Part shown: piece by piece, positions 27,438 through 36,576 of the stretch
Layout of the letters: the number at the start of each line of letters is the position of its first letter
How positions within the stretch are numbered: position 1 is the first letter of the stretch
Assembly: GCA_026391315.1 (NCBI GenBank)
Contig: JAPLDT010000079.1
Coordinates: forward strand, 1-58,926
Source of the DNA: Bacteroidia bacterium
GTDB taxonomy: Bacteria; Bacteroidota; Bacteroidia; Bacteroidales; Prolixibacteraceae
Length of the DNA: 58,926 bases
Direction of reading: 5' to 3'
Notes under the pieces: generated by a model
What the model was told of the DNA's origin: nothing
The model's database searches: none
What the model saw: the letters and a program-made list of their open reading frames with translations, nothing else
Made by a program: the position numbers and the translations under genes

Positions 27438-28531
27438 GGATAGCTCTTCTGCTACTATGCGTCCTCCTGTGGATGGGAGCCTGCAAGAATAGGGAAACTG
27501 GCCGGAATATTGCAACAGGCCTGGCTGCGCGGCCGCTGGTGGATACGGTCGGATTTGCGCATCTGGATTGGCAGGTTGATTCGGTTGTGAGCCGGATCAG
27601 CCGGACATCTTCAGGAGAGCAGGTGGTTGCCGCGATCGATCCAAATATCGCCTGGAGGGTTGCCATCTGTCCGCACGACGACTATACCTACGCAGGACGT
27701 CATTATCTTGCCTTGCTTAAGAACCTGAAAGCCAAAACAGTGATTATTTTCGGGGTAGCGCACAAGGCCCGGCAACTAAATATTTCAGACAAGATTGTAT
27801 TTGATACATATTCCCGCTGGCACGGACCGTATCAAAAAATCAAAGTATCCTCCTGCCGGGAGGATTTGATCGCAGCCTTGCCCAAAGAGCTTTATCTGAT
27901 TAGCGACACCCTTCAAAAGGTTGAACATTCGGTAGAAAGTATGCTTCCTTTTTTGCAGTACTTCAACAGGGATGTGGAAATCGTTTCCATTCTGGTCCCG
28001 GCCATGAAGACGGAGAAAATGGAGGAAATTGCCCAACCGCTTGCAACGGCTCTTGCGGGCTGGATGAAGAGGCACCGGCTCGAATGGGGGAAAGATGTGG
28101 CCTTGCTCATCACCACCGATGCAGTCCATTACGGCGACGAGGATTGGGGAGGAAAGAACATGGCTCCCTTTGGCGCCGACAGTGCAGGATATGTTAGGGC
28201 CATCGCGAAGGAACATTTCATCCTGGACAGCTGTCTTGCGGGAAGGGCCAACAAGGACAAAATTCTCAAATTTGCCGGAATTACCGTGAAACCGGAGGAT
28301 TACAGAGAATATCAATGGACTTGGTGCGGGAGATACAGTGTCCCTTTCGGACTGATGACAGCCCTTGATCTTCAGCAGCTGACAGACGGAAAACCTTTGG
28401 AAGGGAAACGGATCGGCTACTCCACGAGCATCGACCACAAACCCTTGAGGGTGGACGATCTACGAATGGGGATAACGGCCAAAGCCGGCATCAGGCATTG
28501 GGTGGGGTATGCCTCGGTGGGATACGAGTAA
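27434..28531 (+). CDS. MEMO1/AmmeMemoRadiSam protein B-like lipoprotein
   Basis: 365 residues. The N-terminus has a lipobox (LLLCVLLWMGACKN), so the mature protein should be membrane anchored, unlike typical cytosolic MEMO proteins. The MEMO fold is shown by CPHDDYTYAGRHYLALLKNL, VEHSVESMLPFLQYF, VSILVPAM and TTDAVHYG. The residues match the family's His/Asp/Cys pocket only in part: WTWCGRYSVPFGLM retains the late cysteine. No AmmeA or radical-SAM partner is adjacent. Its start overlaps the SMUG2-like gene by 4 nt. The function is unknown. Confidence 0.8.
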   Translation: MRIALLLLCVLLWMGACKNRETGRNIATGLAARPLVDTVGFAHLDWQVDSVVSRISRTSSGEQVVAAIDPNIAWRVAICPHDDYTYAGRHYLALLKNLKAKTVIIFGVAHKARQLNISDKIVFDTYSRWHGPYQKIKVSSCREDLIAALPKELYLISDTLQKVEHSVESMLPFLQYFNRDVEIVSILVPAMKTEKMEEIAQPLATALAGWMKRHRLEWGKDVALLITTDAVHYGDEDWGGKNMAPFGADSAGYVRAIAKEHFILDSCLAGRANKDKILKFAGITVKPEDYREYQWTWCGRYSVPFGLMTALDLQQLTDGKPLEGKRIGYSTSIDHKPLRVDDLRMGITAKAGIRHWVGYASVGYE

Positions 28532-28538
28532 ATTGCAA

Positions 28539-29336
28539 CTAATTGGTAACCTGATTCCTGATCTCAACGATCTCCTGCTGTATCTGTTCCAATTTTCTAA
28601 AAATCTGCTGGTTGCCGGCTGGTTCGGGAATTTCATCGGTAATGTACAGCACAAACTTCCATATCTCCCTGATCTCGTTGACCGACAGGTCGTAGGGATC
28701 GTATTCCGGATTGAGGGAGATCATCTTCAGACTTCCCTTCCCAGCCAATTCATTCTTTATCAGCTTGAAGACGATTCCTTCATTCAGGGTTAGGACAATA
28801 TAGGGATAATCGTCTTTGATAGAGTGCAGGTCCTGCACATACTCCCCAACTACCCAACTTTTGTCCCGGACCGGCAGCATCGAATCCCCCGAAATCTGAA
28901 AGGCCCTGTATTTTCTCTCCCGCGTTAAGATCGGAAGTTGAAAATTGGGAAGTGAGGAGATGAACTCCGGGTCAAAATAGCCTGTTGTATAACCGGCCTT
29001 CGCCTTGATGGATACAATTTCGATGTTCTCCTTGTTCAGCGAATCCACGGTAGTTGCCAGTACCCGCACCTCATTCCCCTTCACAAACACATCCGATCCA
29101 TGTTCGATGACATACATCTGGCTCTCGCGCAATCCCGGCAGGTTGATGCGCACCAGCGTATCGATGGAGAGATGAAACAGGTCGGAGAGGCCGATCAGCA
29201 TGTTCACAGGCGGGAAGGTCGTCCCATTCTCATAATTGTTGATGCTCGACCTTTTGGTCTTCAGCGTCTCTGCCATATCCTGTTGCGTCAGCCTCCTTCT
29301 TTTTCGCAAAAATTTTAAATTTTCTGAGAGGAACAT
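28539..29336 (-). CDS. LexA-like XRE-family repressor with S24 peptidase domain
   Basis: 265 residues. An N-terminal helix-turn-helix (NLKFLRKRRRLTQQDMAETL, then SSINNYENGTTFPP) is joined to an S24 LexA-like domain. The likely self-cleavage site is Ala-Gly in SIKAKAGYTTGYFD; the serine is in FQISGDSMLPV and the lysine in GIVFKLIKNE. This is the expected layout of a DNA-damage-inducible repressor. It is divergent from dinB and the dnaE-type gene, so it probably controls them. A coiled-coil tail ends the protein. Bacteroidota often use this type in place of canonical LexA. Confidence 0.88.
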   Translation of the reverse strand: MFLSENLKFLRKRRRLTQQDMAETLKTKRSSINNYENGTTFPPVNMLIGLSDLFHLSIDTLVRINLPGLRESQMYVIEHGSDVFVKGNEVRVLATTVDSLNKENIEIVSIKAKAGYTTGYFDPEFISSLPNFQLPILTRERKYRAFQISGDSMLPVRDKSWVVGEYVQDLHSIKDDYPYIVLTLNEGIVFKLIKNELAGKGSLKMISLNPEYDPYDLSVNEIREIWKFVLYITDEIPEPAGNQQIFRKLEQIQQEIVEIRNQVTN

Positions 29337-29469
29337 GTACCAAATGTTTTAAAATTGATTATATTGTAGTCGTACGATTGACATTTATATAGTCAAAAGT
29401 AAATAATTATTTCGAATGAACCAAATAAATATTACACAGGGCTAAAAATTGTTTGAAATGTTTGAAAGA

Positions 29470-29489
29470 CACTGAGCTTGTCGAAGGGT
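29470..29489 (+). repeat. REP-like motif CTGAGCTTGTCGAAGGGT, copy 1
   Basis: An 18-base word repeated at 29528-29545 with the same orientation. The motif is widespread between genes in many bacteria. Confidence 0.7.
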
Positions 29490-29525
29490 CGACCTCCTCC
29501 ACCATAATAAGAATTGGGAACCGGT

Positions 29526-29545
29526 CCCTGAGCTTGTCGAAGGGT
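29526..29545 (+). repeat. REP-like motif CTGAGCTTGTCGAAGGGT, copy 2
   Basis: Second copy, 56 nt after the first, preceded by CC that makes its ends (CCCT/AGGG) complementary. Confidence 0.7.
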
Positions 29546-29660
29546 TTAAATTATATAGTTTGAAATGTTCAAAGAACGAAACCCTTCAAACTTTTCAAAC
29601 TTTTCAAACAATTTGCAATTGTCCTCTGGGTAATATTTTAAAACGAGCAACATAAGGGAG

Positions 29661-30851
29661 ATGCAGCTTCAGGACAGAACAATATTGCACATGGATCTGG
29701 ATACTTTTTTCGTATCGGTGGAGCGGTTGCTTAATTCGGACCTCATTGGCAAGCCCGTGGTCATTGGCGGAATCTCCGACCGGGGAGTGGTGGCCAGCTG
29801 CAGCTACGAGGCACGGAGGTTTGGGGTTCATTCGGCCATGCCGATGAAGATGGCGCTGAACCTCTGCCGCGATGCGGTCGTGATCCGCGGCGACATGGAC
29901 TCCTACAGCAGATATTCCAAACTGGTGACGGAGGTGATTGCCGCGAAGGCCCCGATGTACGAAAAGGCTTCCATTGACGAGCACTACCTCGATATCACAG
30001 GGATCGACCGTTACTGGGGCGCCCTCAAATGGTCGCACGAGCTGCGCCAGTCCATCATCAGCGAAACGGGCTTGCCCATCTCCTTCGGCCTCTCGGTGAA
30101 CAAGACCGTGAGCAAGATTGCCACGGGCGAAGCCAAACCCAATGGGGAAAAGCATGTTGACAAAGATTTTGTTCAGCCTTTTCTCAATCCGTTGTCGATC
30201 CGAAAAATTCCCATGGTTGGAGACAAGACCTATCAGCTGTTGAGGTCGATGGGAGTATCCACCATCCAAACCCTGAGCTCCGTTCCTGTCGAAATGGTGC
30301 AAAGTGTGTTGGGCAAAAACGGCATCGAGATCTGGAGGCGTGCCCACGGCATCGATTTTACCCCGGTAGTGCCCTACAGCGAGGAGAAGTCGATCAGCAA
30401 GGAGCGCACCTTCGAAACCGATACCATTGATGTGGCGATGCTCGACCAGCTAATGATCTCGATGACGGAGAAGCTCTGCTTCAAACTACGGAAAAGTGAG
30501 AAGCTCACCTCTGTGGTAACGGTGAAGATCAGGTATGCCAATTATGACACGCATACGCTGCAAAAAAAGATAGAATACACCTCCTTCGACCATGTGCTGA
30601 TTGCCACCGTCAGGGAGCTGTTCAGGCGGCTGTACGAACGAAGGATGCTGATCCGCCTGATCGGGGTGAAGCTTGGCGGACTGATCCACGGCGTGCAGCA
30701 GCTGAGCCTGTTCGACGACAACGAAGAGCAGATCAAACTTTATCTCTCCATGGACAGGATCCGGCTTCGCTTTGGCGCAGGGGCGATCCGGCGCGCCTCG
30801 GGGATGGAGGTAAAAAAGACCTTCGAGGTTTTTAAAACCTCGAAGGTCTAA
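29661..30851 (+). CDS. dinB: DNA polymerase IV (Y-family, DinB)
   Basis: Error-prone translesion polymerase. Of 396 residues, the palm has [16 protein letters not shown] with the metal-binding Asp pair, the finger region has [16 protein letters not shown], and the second catalytic motif is [13 protein letters not shown] (Asp-Glu). It carries His where E. coli has Ala in SIDEAYLD. HhH and little-finger domains follow ([15 protein letters not shown] and on). It is the first gene of a damage-tolerance pair with the dnaE-type gene 13 nt downstream and lies opposite the LexA-like repressor. Confidence 0.93.
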   Translation: MQLQDRTILHMDLDTFFVSVERLLNSDLIGKPVVIGGISDRGVVASCSYEARRFGVHSAMPMKMALNLCRDAVVIRGDMDSYSRYSKLVTEVIAAKAPMYEKASIDEHYLDITGIDRYWGALKWSHELRQSIISETGLPISFGLSVNKTVSKIATGEAKPNGEKHVDKDFVQPFLNPLSIRKIPMVGDKTYQLLRSMGVSTIQTLSSVPVEMVQSVLGKNGIEIWRRAHGIDFTPVVPYSEEKSISKERTFETDTIDVAMLDQLMISMTEKLCFKLRKSEKLTSVVTVKIRYANYDTHTLQKKIEYTSFDHVLIATVRELFRRLYERRMLIRLIGVKLGGLIHGVQQLSLFDDNEEQIKLYLSMDRIRLRFGAGAIRRASGMEVKKTFEVFKTSKV

Positions 30852-30864
30852 AACGACAAGCAAG

Positions 30865-33796
30865 ATGTATATCAACACACACTCCTACTACAGTCTCCGC
30901 TACGGCACCATGGGCATCGATCAGCTGCTGGATCAGGCTGTGGTGAAAGGGATATCCGCGCTTGCACTGACGGATATCAACACCTCCATGGGGATCCCCG
31001 AATTCATCAAAAAGGCGAAGGAGCGGAACATCAGGCCCATTGCAGGAGTGGAGTTCCGGAATGAGGACGAACTGCTCTTTGTCGGGATCGCCAAAAACAG
31101 GGAGGGGTTCAAGGAGCTGAACGAGTACCTCACCCAACACAACCTGAGCGGAAAAAAATTTGAGGAGGAGGCCCCGGATTTCAGCCAGGTATTCGTGATC
31201 TATCCCTTAGGGAAGATGCCGGGTTCGGCGCTGGCCGACAATGAATTCACTGGCATCCGTCCCCACCAGGTCAACAAATTGGTCACCTCCGAATACCTCG
31301 ACTATCCCGAGAAACTGGTTGTGTGGCAACCCGTCACGTTCCTAGACGACAAATCGCTGCTGATCCACAAATGCCTGCGTGCCATCGACCACAACACCCT
31401 GCTGAGCAAACTGCAGTCGCACCAGTTTGCCGATCCCGATCAGGTGATGGTGGCTCCCTGGAAACTGCAGGAGCTGTTTCAGTGGTATCCCGAAATTGTG
31501 GAGAATACAGAGTGGCTGATGGATCAGTGTTCCATCGACATCGAATTCAAAGTGAGCAAGAACAAGCTGACCTACAGCAAAACCAGGGAGGACGACCGGC
31601 TGCTCCTGCAGAAGCTGGCCAACGATGGGATGCTGTACCGTTATGGCAGAAACAACCCGCTGGCCAAAGAGCGGATCAAACACGAACTGGAGATCATCGA
31701 CAACCTCGGCTTCTCCTCCTATTTTTTGATTGCCTGGGATGTCGTCCACTACAGCATGTCGAGGGGTTTTTACCATGTGGGGCGGGGGAGCGGCGCCAAC
31801 AGCATTGTGGCCTACTGCCTGCGCATCACCGATGTGGATCCCATCAAGCTGGACCTCTATTTCGAACGGTTTCTCAACCCCAAACGGACCAGTCCGCCCG
31901 ATTTTGATATCGATTTTTCCTGGAAAGACCGCGACCAGGTGCAGGACTATATTTTCAAGAGATATGGCAAGGACCACACCGCTTTGCTGGGGGCCACCTC
32001 CACCTTCAAGGATAAATCTATTTACAGGGAGTTAGGCAAGGTATTTGGATTGCCAAAGGAGGAGATCGACCTGCTGGTGAACGATCCGGAAAACAGTTAC
32101 AACAACTACGAGACGGCCAATCTGATCAAGACACTGGGGCAGGAGGTACTTGATTTCCCCAACATGCGGACGATTCACGCCGGTGGCATGCTCGTGACGG
32201 AAGAGCCGATCTCCTATTATACCGCTTTGGATATGCCGCCCAAAGGGTTTCTGACCACCCAGTGGGACATGTACATCGCCGAAGAGATGGGTTTTCATAA
32301 ATTGGATATTCTCAGTCAGCGTGGGATTGGCCACATCAAAGAGGCGGTAGAAATTATCCTGGAAAACTGCGGGAAAGAGATAGACATCCACCAGGTAGAT
32401 CAATTCTTTGTAAATGAAAAAGTCAGGCAGCAGCTGAAAGATGGCGAAACCATCGGCTGCTTCTACATCGAGAGCCCGGCCATGCGCGGACTGCTGAAAA
32501 AACTTAGGTGCGACAATTATCTCAGCCTGGTGGCGGCCAGCTCCATCATCCGGTGCCAAATCGGGCATGATGCGCGAGTACATCAAACGGTTTCACCACC
32601 CCAACGATTTCAGCTACCTCCACCCCATCCTGAAGGAGCAACTGAGTGAAACCTATGGCGTCATGGTCTACCAGGAGGATGTCATCAAGGTGGCCCACTA
32701 TTTTGCCGGACTCGATCTGGCCGAAGCCGATGTGCTCAGGCGCGCCATGTCGGGAAAATTCCGGTCGCTCAGGGAATTCAGGATGATAGAAGAAAAATAT
32801 TTTTCCAACTGCAGGGAACTGGGTCACTCCGAGGAGGTGGCACAGGAGGTATGGCGGCAGATCGAATCTTTCGCCGGCTACTCCTTTTCGAAGGCCCACT
32901 CCGCCTCCTATGCCGTCGAGAGTTTCCAGAGCCTCTACCTGAAGGCACATTACCCGCTCGAATTTATGGTGGCCGTGATCAACAATTTCGGCGGGTTTTA
33001 CCACACCTGGGTCTATTTCAACGAAGCGCAAAGGCAGGGCGCCACCATCGAGCTACCCTGCATCAACCGGAGCCTCCTCCATACCCGGATCGTTGGTAAA
33101 ACCATTTTCATGGGATTTGTCCACGTTCAGAACCTGGAGAGCGTCACCATCGATCTGATTCTGAGTGAGCGGAAATGCCACGGAGAGTATCGCTCCATCC
33201 ACGAATTTATCGACAGGGTCCCAATCGGCAAGGAGCAGCTGGTGATATTGGTCCGGCTGGGGGCCTTCCGTAGACTGGAGGAGAACAAATGCTCCCTGCT
33301 ATGGGAGTCGCAGCTCTATTTGAAGCGGCTACCCGTCCGAACCGATTCGGTCAGTATGTTTCCGGTTCAGCACAAGAGCTTTGAAATGCCGGTACTGGAA
33401 TATTCCCCGATCGAGGACGCGTACGATGAGATTGAGCTGTTGGGCTTTCCGGTCAGCATGAGCCTGTTCGACCTGCTCCAGACCAGTTTCAGGGGTGAGG
33501 TGATGGCCAGGGAGCTGCTGCAGCATCTGGGCAAAAAGATCAGGATGGTGGGGCGGATGGTCACCATCAAATACGTCAGGACGAACAAAAGGGAGATCAT
33601 GCATTTCGGTACCTTCATCGACTGTACCGGCAATTTCTTCGACACGGTACACTTTCCCGATTCACTGAAGAACTACCCGTTCAAGGGACCGGGGGTGTAC
33701 CTGATCCTGGGCCGGGTGGTGGAGGAGTTCGGCTTTCCCTCCCTGGAGGTCGAAAAGATGGCGAAGCTGCCGTACAAGCCGAGACCCACGGGATGA
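30865..33796 (+). pseudogene. Error-prone DNA polymerase III alpha subunit (DnaE-type), frameshifted
   Basis: C-family polymerase of about 975 residues in two frames. The first part (30865 to about 32553) has the PHP domain (INTHSYYSLRYGTMGIDQLL), GRGSGANSIVAYCL and the catalytic PDFDIDFSW. The second (about 32555-33796) has MREYIKRFHHP, the HhH region and a C-terminal OB domain. Between them ASSIIR is followed by KSGMMREY in another frame; the family has an R-P-G-V type segment there. A net loss of 8 nt would explain both the missing residues and the shift. With dinB it forms a mutagenesis cassette. A sequencing error is possible. Confidence 0.85.
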
Positions 33797-34405
33797 AAGG
33801 GAAGGCTATTTGCTTTTAGCCGTTAGTTGTTAGCAGAAAAGACTCGCTGGTGCGGATTTGCAATTAGGGTGTGTTAAGAATAGGCCAATCATCAAATGTT
33901 TTGCCCGTAGGGCATCAATGTCAATAGAAAAATTCGGGTGCGAAAAATGCCGTTTCCCCGTCAGGGGATTAACGACCCATATATGTATATTATTGTTTTT
34001 TAATGTATTACAAATCAAAATAGTTAATCCCCTGACGGGGAAACCAGAACTCTGAAACCTCTCTTTCTATTGACATTGATGCCCTAGCGGGCAAAGATGA
34101 ATAGAAATTCAGTGCATTGACAGGGGTTTGTAAAGGTTTGACAACGGTTATTCCGCACCAGCAAGAGTTCACCTCCGGCGCACTGCTCACCCCAAACTGT
34201 TTCACGAACAGTTCGATGTCAATAACCTATACAAATCGTCCGCACATAAGGCAAAAATAATAAAAGTGGGGGAATGAGGGTGTTTTTTCAATCGGATGTG
34301 TTTTTCCTCTCGTATTTTAGGGTAAATCTCCTTTTTTTTCGGTATATTTATATTAAATAAAAGTGTTTATTACATATAAATAGACTTACTTCTTAATAGT
34401 TTATC
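33797..34405. repeat. Gene-free region with nested inverted repeats
   Basis: No gene. Outer arms: 33903-33930 and 34064-34092 (GCCCGTAGGGCATCAATGTC and its complement with one inserted base). Inner arms: 33952-33973 and 34023-34044, a perfect 22-bp pair containing CCCCGTCAGGGGATTAAC. The loop is about 49 nt of AT-rich DNA. Degenerate pieces of the 3'-end repeat occur at 34150-34162 and 34228-34250. The final 150 nt before the next gene are AT-rich and probably hold its promoter. Confidence 0.85.
33845..33869 (-). repeat. 3'-end dispersed repeat, copy 1
   Basis: Reverse complement reads CCTAATTGCAAATCCGCACC then AGCG. It lies about 50 nt after the stop of the plus-strand dnaE-type gene. In the direction of that gene it reads GCTGGTGCGGATTTGCAATT, the same sense that other copies have to their own upstream genes. 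Confidence 0.8.
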
Positions 34406-34894
34406 ATGTTTGATTCCGATGAAAAAATAAATTTCAAGAAACTTCCGCTTTATAAAAAGGGAAAGGAGATCTTTGAAGTAGTTAACCAGATTTGTCAGCT
34501 TATCCCGGATGACAATGAGCCATTGGGTCATATTAAAGGTATCATGCTTGAGGATGCGATGATGTTAACAGTAAAAATAGCAGGAGCAACAGCAGGGCAG
34601 TTGTACGATATCAAAATGGAGGCAGCAACTATTATCAGAAAATCTGCCAATAGTTTGATGATACAAAATCACTCGCTCGAGATGTTTGGGTTTGAGCATG
34701 TGGCCTATTTTCAGATAGTCAGGGATTTGCTGGAGGAATACCGGTTGTTGTTTATCGACTGGGTCTCTAAATTCGACAAATGGGATTATGTCATCGATCG
34801 CTGGGGGCTATTCAATCCGCCCGGGGTTGGGCCGTTCGATCATGATCCTGATGATGATATTCCGTTTAATGGGGATGATGAGCTTTTCCAGTGA
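34406..34894 (+). CDS. Hypothetical helical protein
   Basis: Unrecognised at family level, 162 residues. The first 125 are predicted to be helical (PLYKKGKEIFEVVNQICQLI, then LEDAMMLTVKIAGATAGQLYDIKMEAATIIRKSA by position 50-82, then EYRLLFIDWVSKFDKW) and end in DRWGLFNPPGV; the tail is very acidic (DHDPDDDIPFNGDDELF). The helical rhythm recalls four-helix-bundle proteins of the S23/Avd type, but I see no shared signature. It stands alone after a repeat-filled region. A repeat-associated or accessory role is only a guess. Confidence 0.65.
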   Translation: MFDSDEKINFKKLPLYKKGKEIFEVVNQICQLIPDDNEPLGHIKGIMLEDAMMLTVKIAGATAGQLYDIKMEAATIIRKSANSLMIQNHSLEMFGFEHVAYFQIVRDLLEEYRLLFIDWVSKFDKWDYVIDRWGLFNPPGVGPFDHDPDDDIPFNGDDELFQ

Positions 34895-34963
34895 GCCGGA
34901 AAGAACCCCTTCCTGCAAAATAGTGTGAACCACAAACAGGCATCTGAGGTTTTGTTATGGTTC

Positions 34964-36157
34964 TTACTTTGATAGTTTGTAGCCGATTATGAATGAAAAT
35001 CTGGAATAGTCTGTTTTCCAATAGCTGTAACTCTTTAATAAATTCCTTTTTGTATAGAATCTGGCCTCCAAACTTATCTTTTTATAATTAAATCCTCCAC
35101 CAACAGCATAGCTGGCTCCAGTCGTGATCTCTGATATCGGGTAAGTTGAATTATGTATCGATGAATTAAAATTCACAGACAGCCTCGAGATATAAAAGCC
35201 ATTCAAAAATATCTTAGAATGTTCATTTAGAACGAATAGATGTCTTAATCCTATTGGGAAATCGATTGAGTTGAATTGGATCGTTGTTGGGAAGGTTTCA
35301 GACTCTTGTTCAGATTTAAGATATTGAAAGGTAGGCTCAAAAACTATAGCCCATTTATTCTTCAAATAAGATAATAGAAACTCGGATTCCAAACCTAATC
35401 TAAAATTAGCATCACCCGCAATATTTAATATATTAACTCCGGTTATAGGATTTGCTAATTTTAAAGATGAAATATTAATTCCAGGCGTTATTTTGAAGTT
35501 AATGAGATTTTTATTGGAATTGTCGCCGTATTTTTTTGTTGCGTTTCCATTGGATTGATTGTATTTTTCAAAATATTTCATTAGGTCTTTTTGATCATAA
35601 TTTATACTTTCCATCGAACTCATACTGCTGTTTGAACATCTTACATCCATCCAAAGCTGTTGTCGAAATTGATAGTTATAACCTATTTTATCTTTGTCAA
35701 TCAAATATTTTTTAAAAACCAATTGTTGTATTGGTGAATCTAATACAGAATAAAAATACCTTATGATTTCGCCATCCTCATAGACAAAAAGAGTTGCTTT
35801 CGCCTCAGAAATTACCTTTAAGAAAATTTTTTCCTCTACCCATTCAGGATTCCTGTCCGTTGTCAATTCCGAAATTCGATAGCCGGATCGGTCAATTTTT
35901 ACTTTTGCCCTAATGAATTTGCAATTGCCGTAAATTTCAAAAGCGCTGATGGAATCAATTTCACCTTTGATTATCGGACCATTTTCGTCAGTTTTGTATT
36001 GAAATTCAATTGGATTTATTTTGCCTTCCATACTCCTTATTAAACATTCTGTCTTTTTGCTTTCAGTGTTAATGAAATACCCCTTTAAAAATTTTGTCTG
36101 ACCAAAAGTGCAAACTGAAGTTAAGAGAAAGGAGAAAAATAAAATTATGGATTTCAT
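34964..36157 (-). CDS. Exported protein with predicted outer-membrane beta-barrel domain
   Basis: 397 residues with a clear signal peptide (MKSIILFFSFLLTSVCTFGQ). After a soluble N-terminal half (residues about 20-200), the C-terminal half alternates hydrophobic and polar residues with aromatic ends, as in small beta-barrels of the PorT/OmpW-like kind (FKITPGINISSLKL, WAIVFEPTFQYLKSE, YSRFSFIIGYKLSK at the end). No specific function can be read. The gene is AT-rich relative to the dinB region, in line with an accessory locus. It is monocistronic. Confidence 0.7.
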   Translation of the reverse strand: MKSIILFFSFLLTSVCTFGQTKFLKGYFINTESKKTECLIRSMEGKINPIEFQYKTDENGPIIKGEIDSISAFEIYGNCKFIRAKVKIDRSGYRISELTTDRNPEWVEEKIFLKVISEAKATLFVYEDGEIIRYFYSVLDSPIQQLVFKKYLIDKDKIGYNYQFRQQLWMDVRCSNSSMSSMESINYDQKDLMKYFEKYNQSNGNATKKYGDNSNKNLINFKITPGINISSLKLANPITGVNILNIAGDANFRLGLESEFLLSYLKNKWAIVFEPTFQYLKSEQESETFPTTIQFNSIDFPIGLRHLFVLNEHSKIFLNGFYISRLSVNFNSSIHNSTYPISEITTGASYAVGGGFNYKKISLEARFYTKRNLLKSYSYWKTDYSRFSFIIGYKLSK

Positions 36158-36576
36158 TTTAGGATAGCCTTAGGTAAAAAAATAGTTTTGAATTTGAGTG
36201 ATCTATCTTTACTGAAATGAGGATTCAATACCTGGATTTATTAAGCATATGAATCTTTCAGAAAGTGTAAATATATTGCAATTGCGGAATTATTATGCAA
36301 CAAAAAAAATATTATTGTATTAAATATTAAATTTTATTTTGCCCTTCAGGTGTGGATTTGTCATACTCTCTGGCAGAGGGGAGGGATTTTTTGTACGAGA
36401 TTTACCGTTCGATCGGAGTAGTGAGCTTTTATAGAATGTGAATTTAGCGACCTCTGGGGAAATTGAAATGCAAAAAATTTCATAGCTTTGGACGTATTAG
36501 ACTTGGGCGTATAACCTTTACGACGAAACCCGAGCATTTGTCCGCCTTTCTACTAACTGGATTATACCTATCTTAT
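36158..36576. other. Intergenic region without recognised features
   Basis: AT-rich, between divergent genes. I see no gene, no strong hairpin and no clear promoter. The reading frame of the downstream gene extends back to 36463 but the extension is not family-like. Confidence 0.4.

Larger units (their letters stand above)
29447..29614. repeat. Inverted TTTGAAA arrays in front of dinB
   Basis: The left side has ATTGTTTGAAATGTTTGAAAG (29449 on, quoted in part) and a second copy near 29557. The right side has CTTTTCAAAC units (29584-29614). The arms are imperfect reverse complements about 115 nt apart. No ORF lies between them. The build is that of the other short-word inverted arrays of this window. 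Confidence 0.75.
29337..29660. promoter_or_regulatory. Control region between the LexA-like gene and dinB, with repeats
   Basis: No gene. Nearest the repressor start there is a short palindrome TCGTACGA (29370-29377), a possible operator. The rest is filled by repeats: TTTGAAA-type words at 29447-29468 and 29557-29575, their reverse complement at 29584-29614, and two copies of a CTGAGCTTGTCGAAGGGT motif. Promoters are not convincingly located. Confidence 0.45.

Noticed and set aside
29139-29161. GCGCACCAGCG similarity to the 3'-end repeat
   Set aside because: Lies inside the LexA-like coding sequence, lacks the ATTGCAAATC half and has no arms; chance match.
29470-29545. CTGAGCTTGTCGAAGGGT pair as an attachment site
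   Set aside because: The word is a common intergenic repeat in many bacteria and no integrase or island lies between the copies.
29604-30347. 247-residue minus-strand ORF opposite dinB
   Set aside because: Antisense shadow in a GC-richer gene; rich in His and Gln as is usual for such shadows.
31323-31977. ORFs on both strands overlapping the polymerase gene
   Set aside because: The polymerase frame has PHP and catalytic motifs; the others have none.
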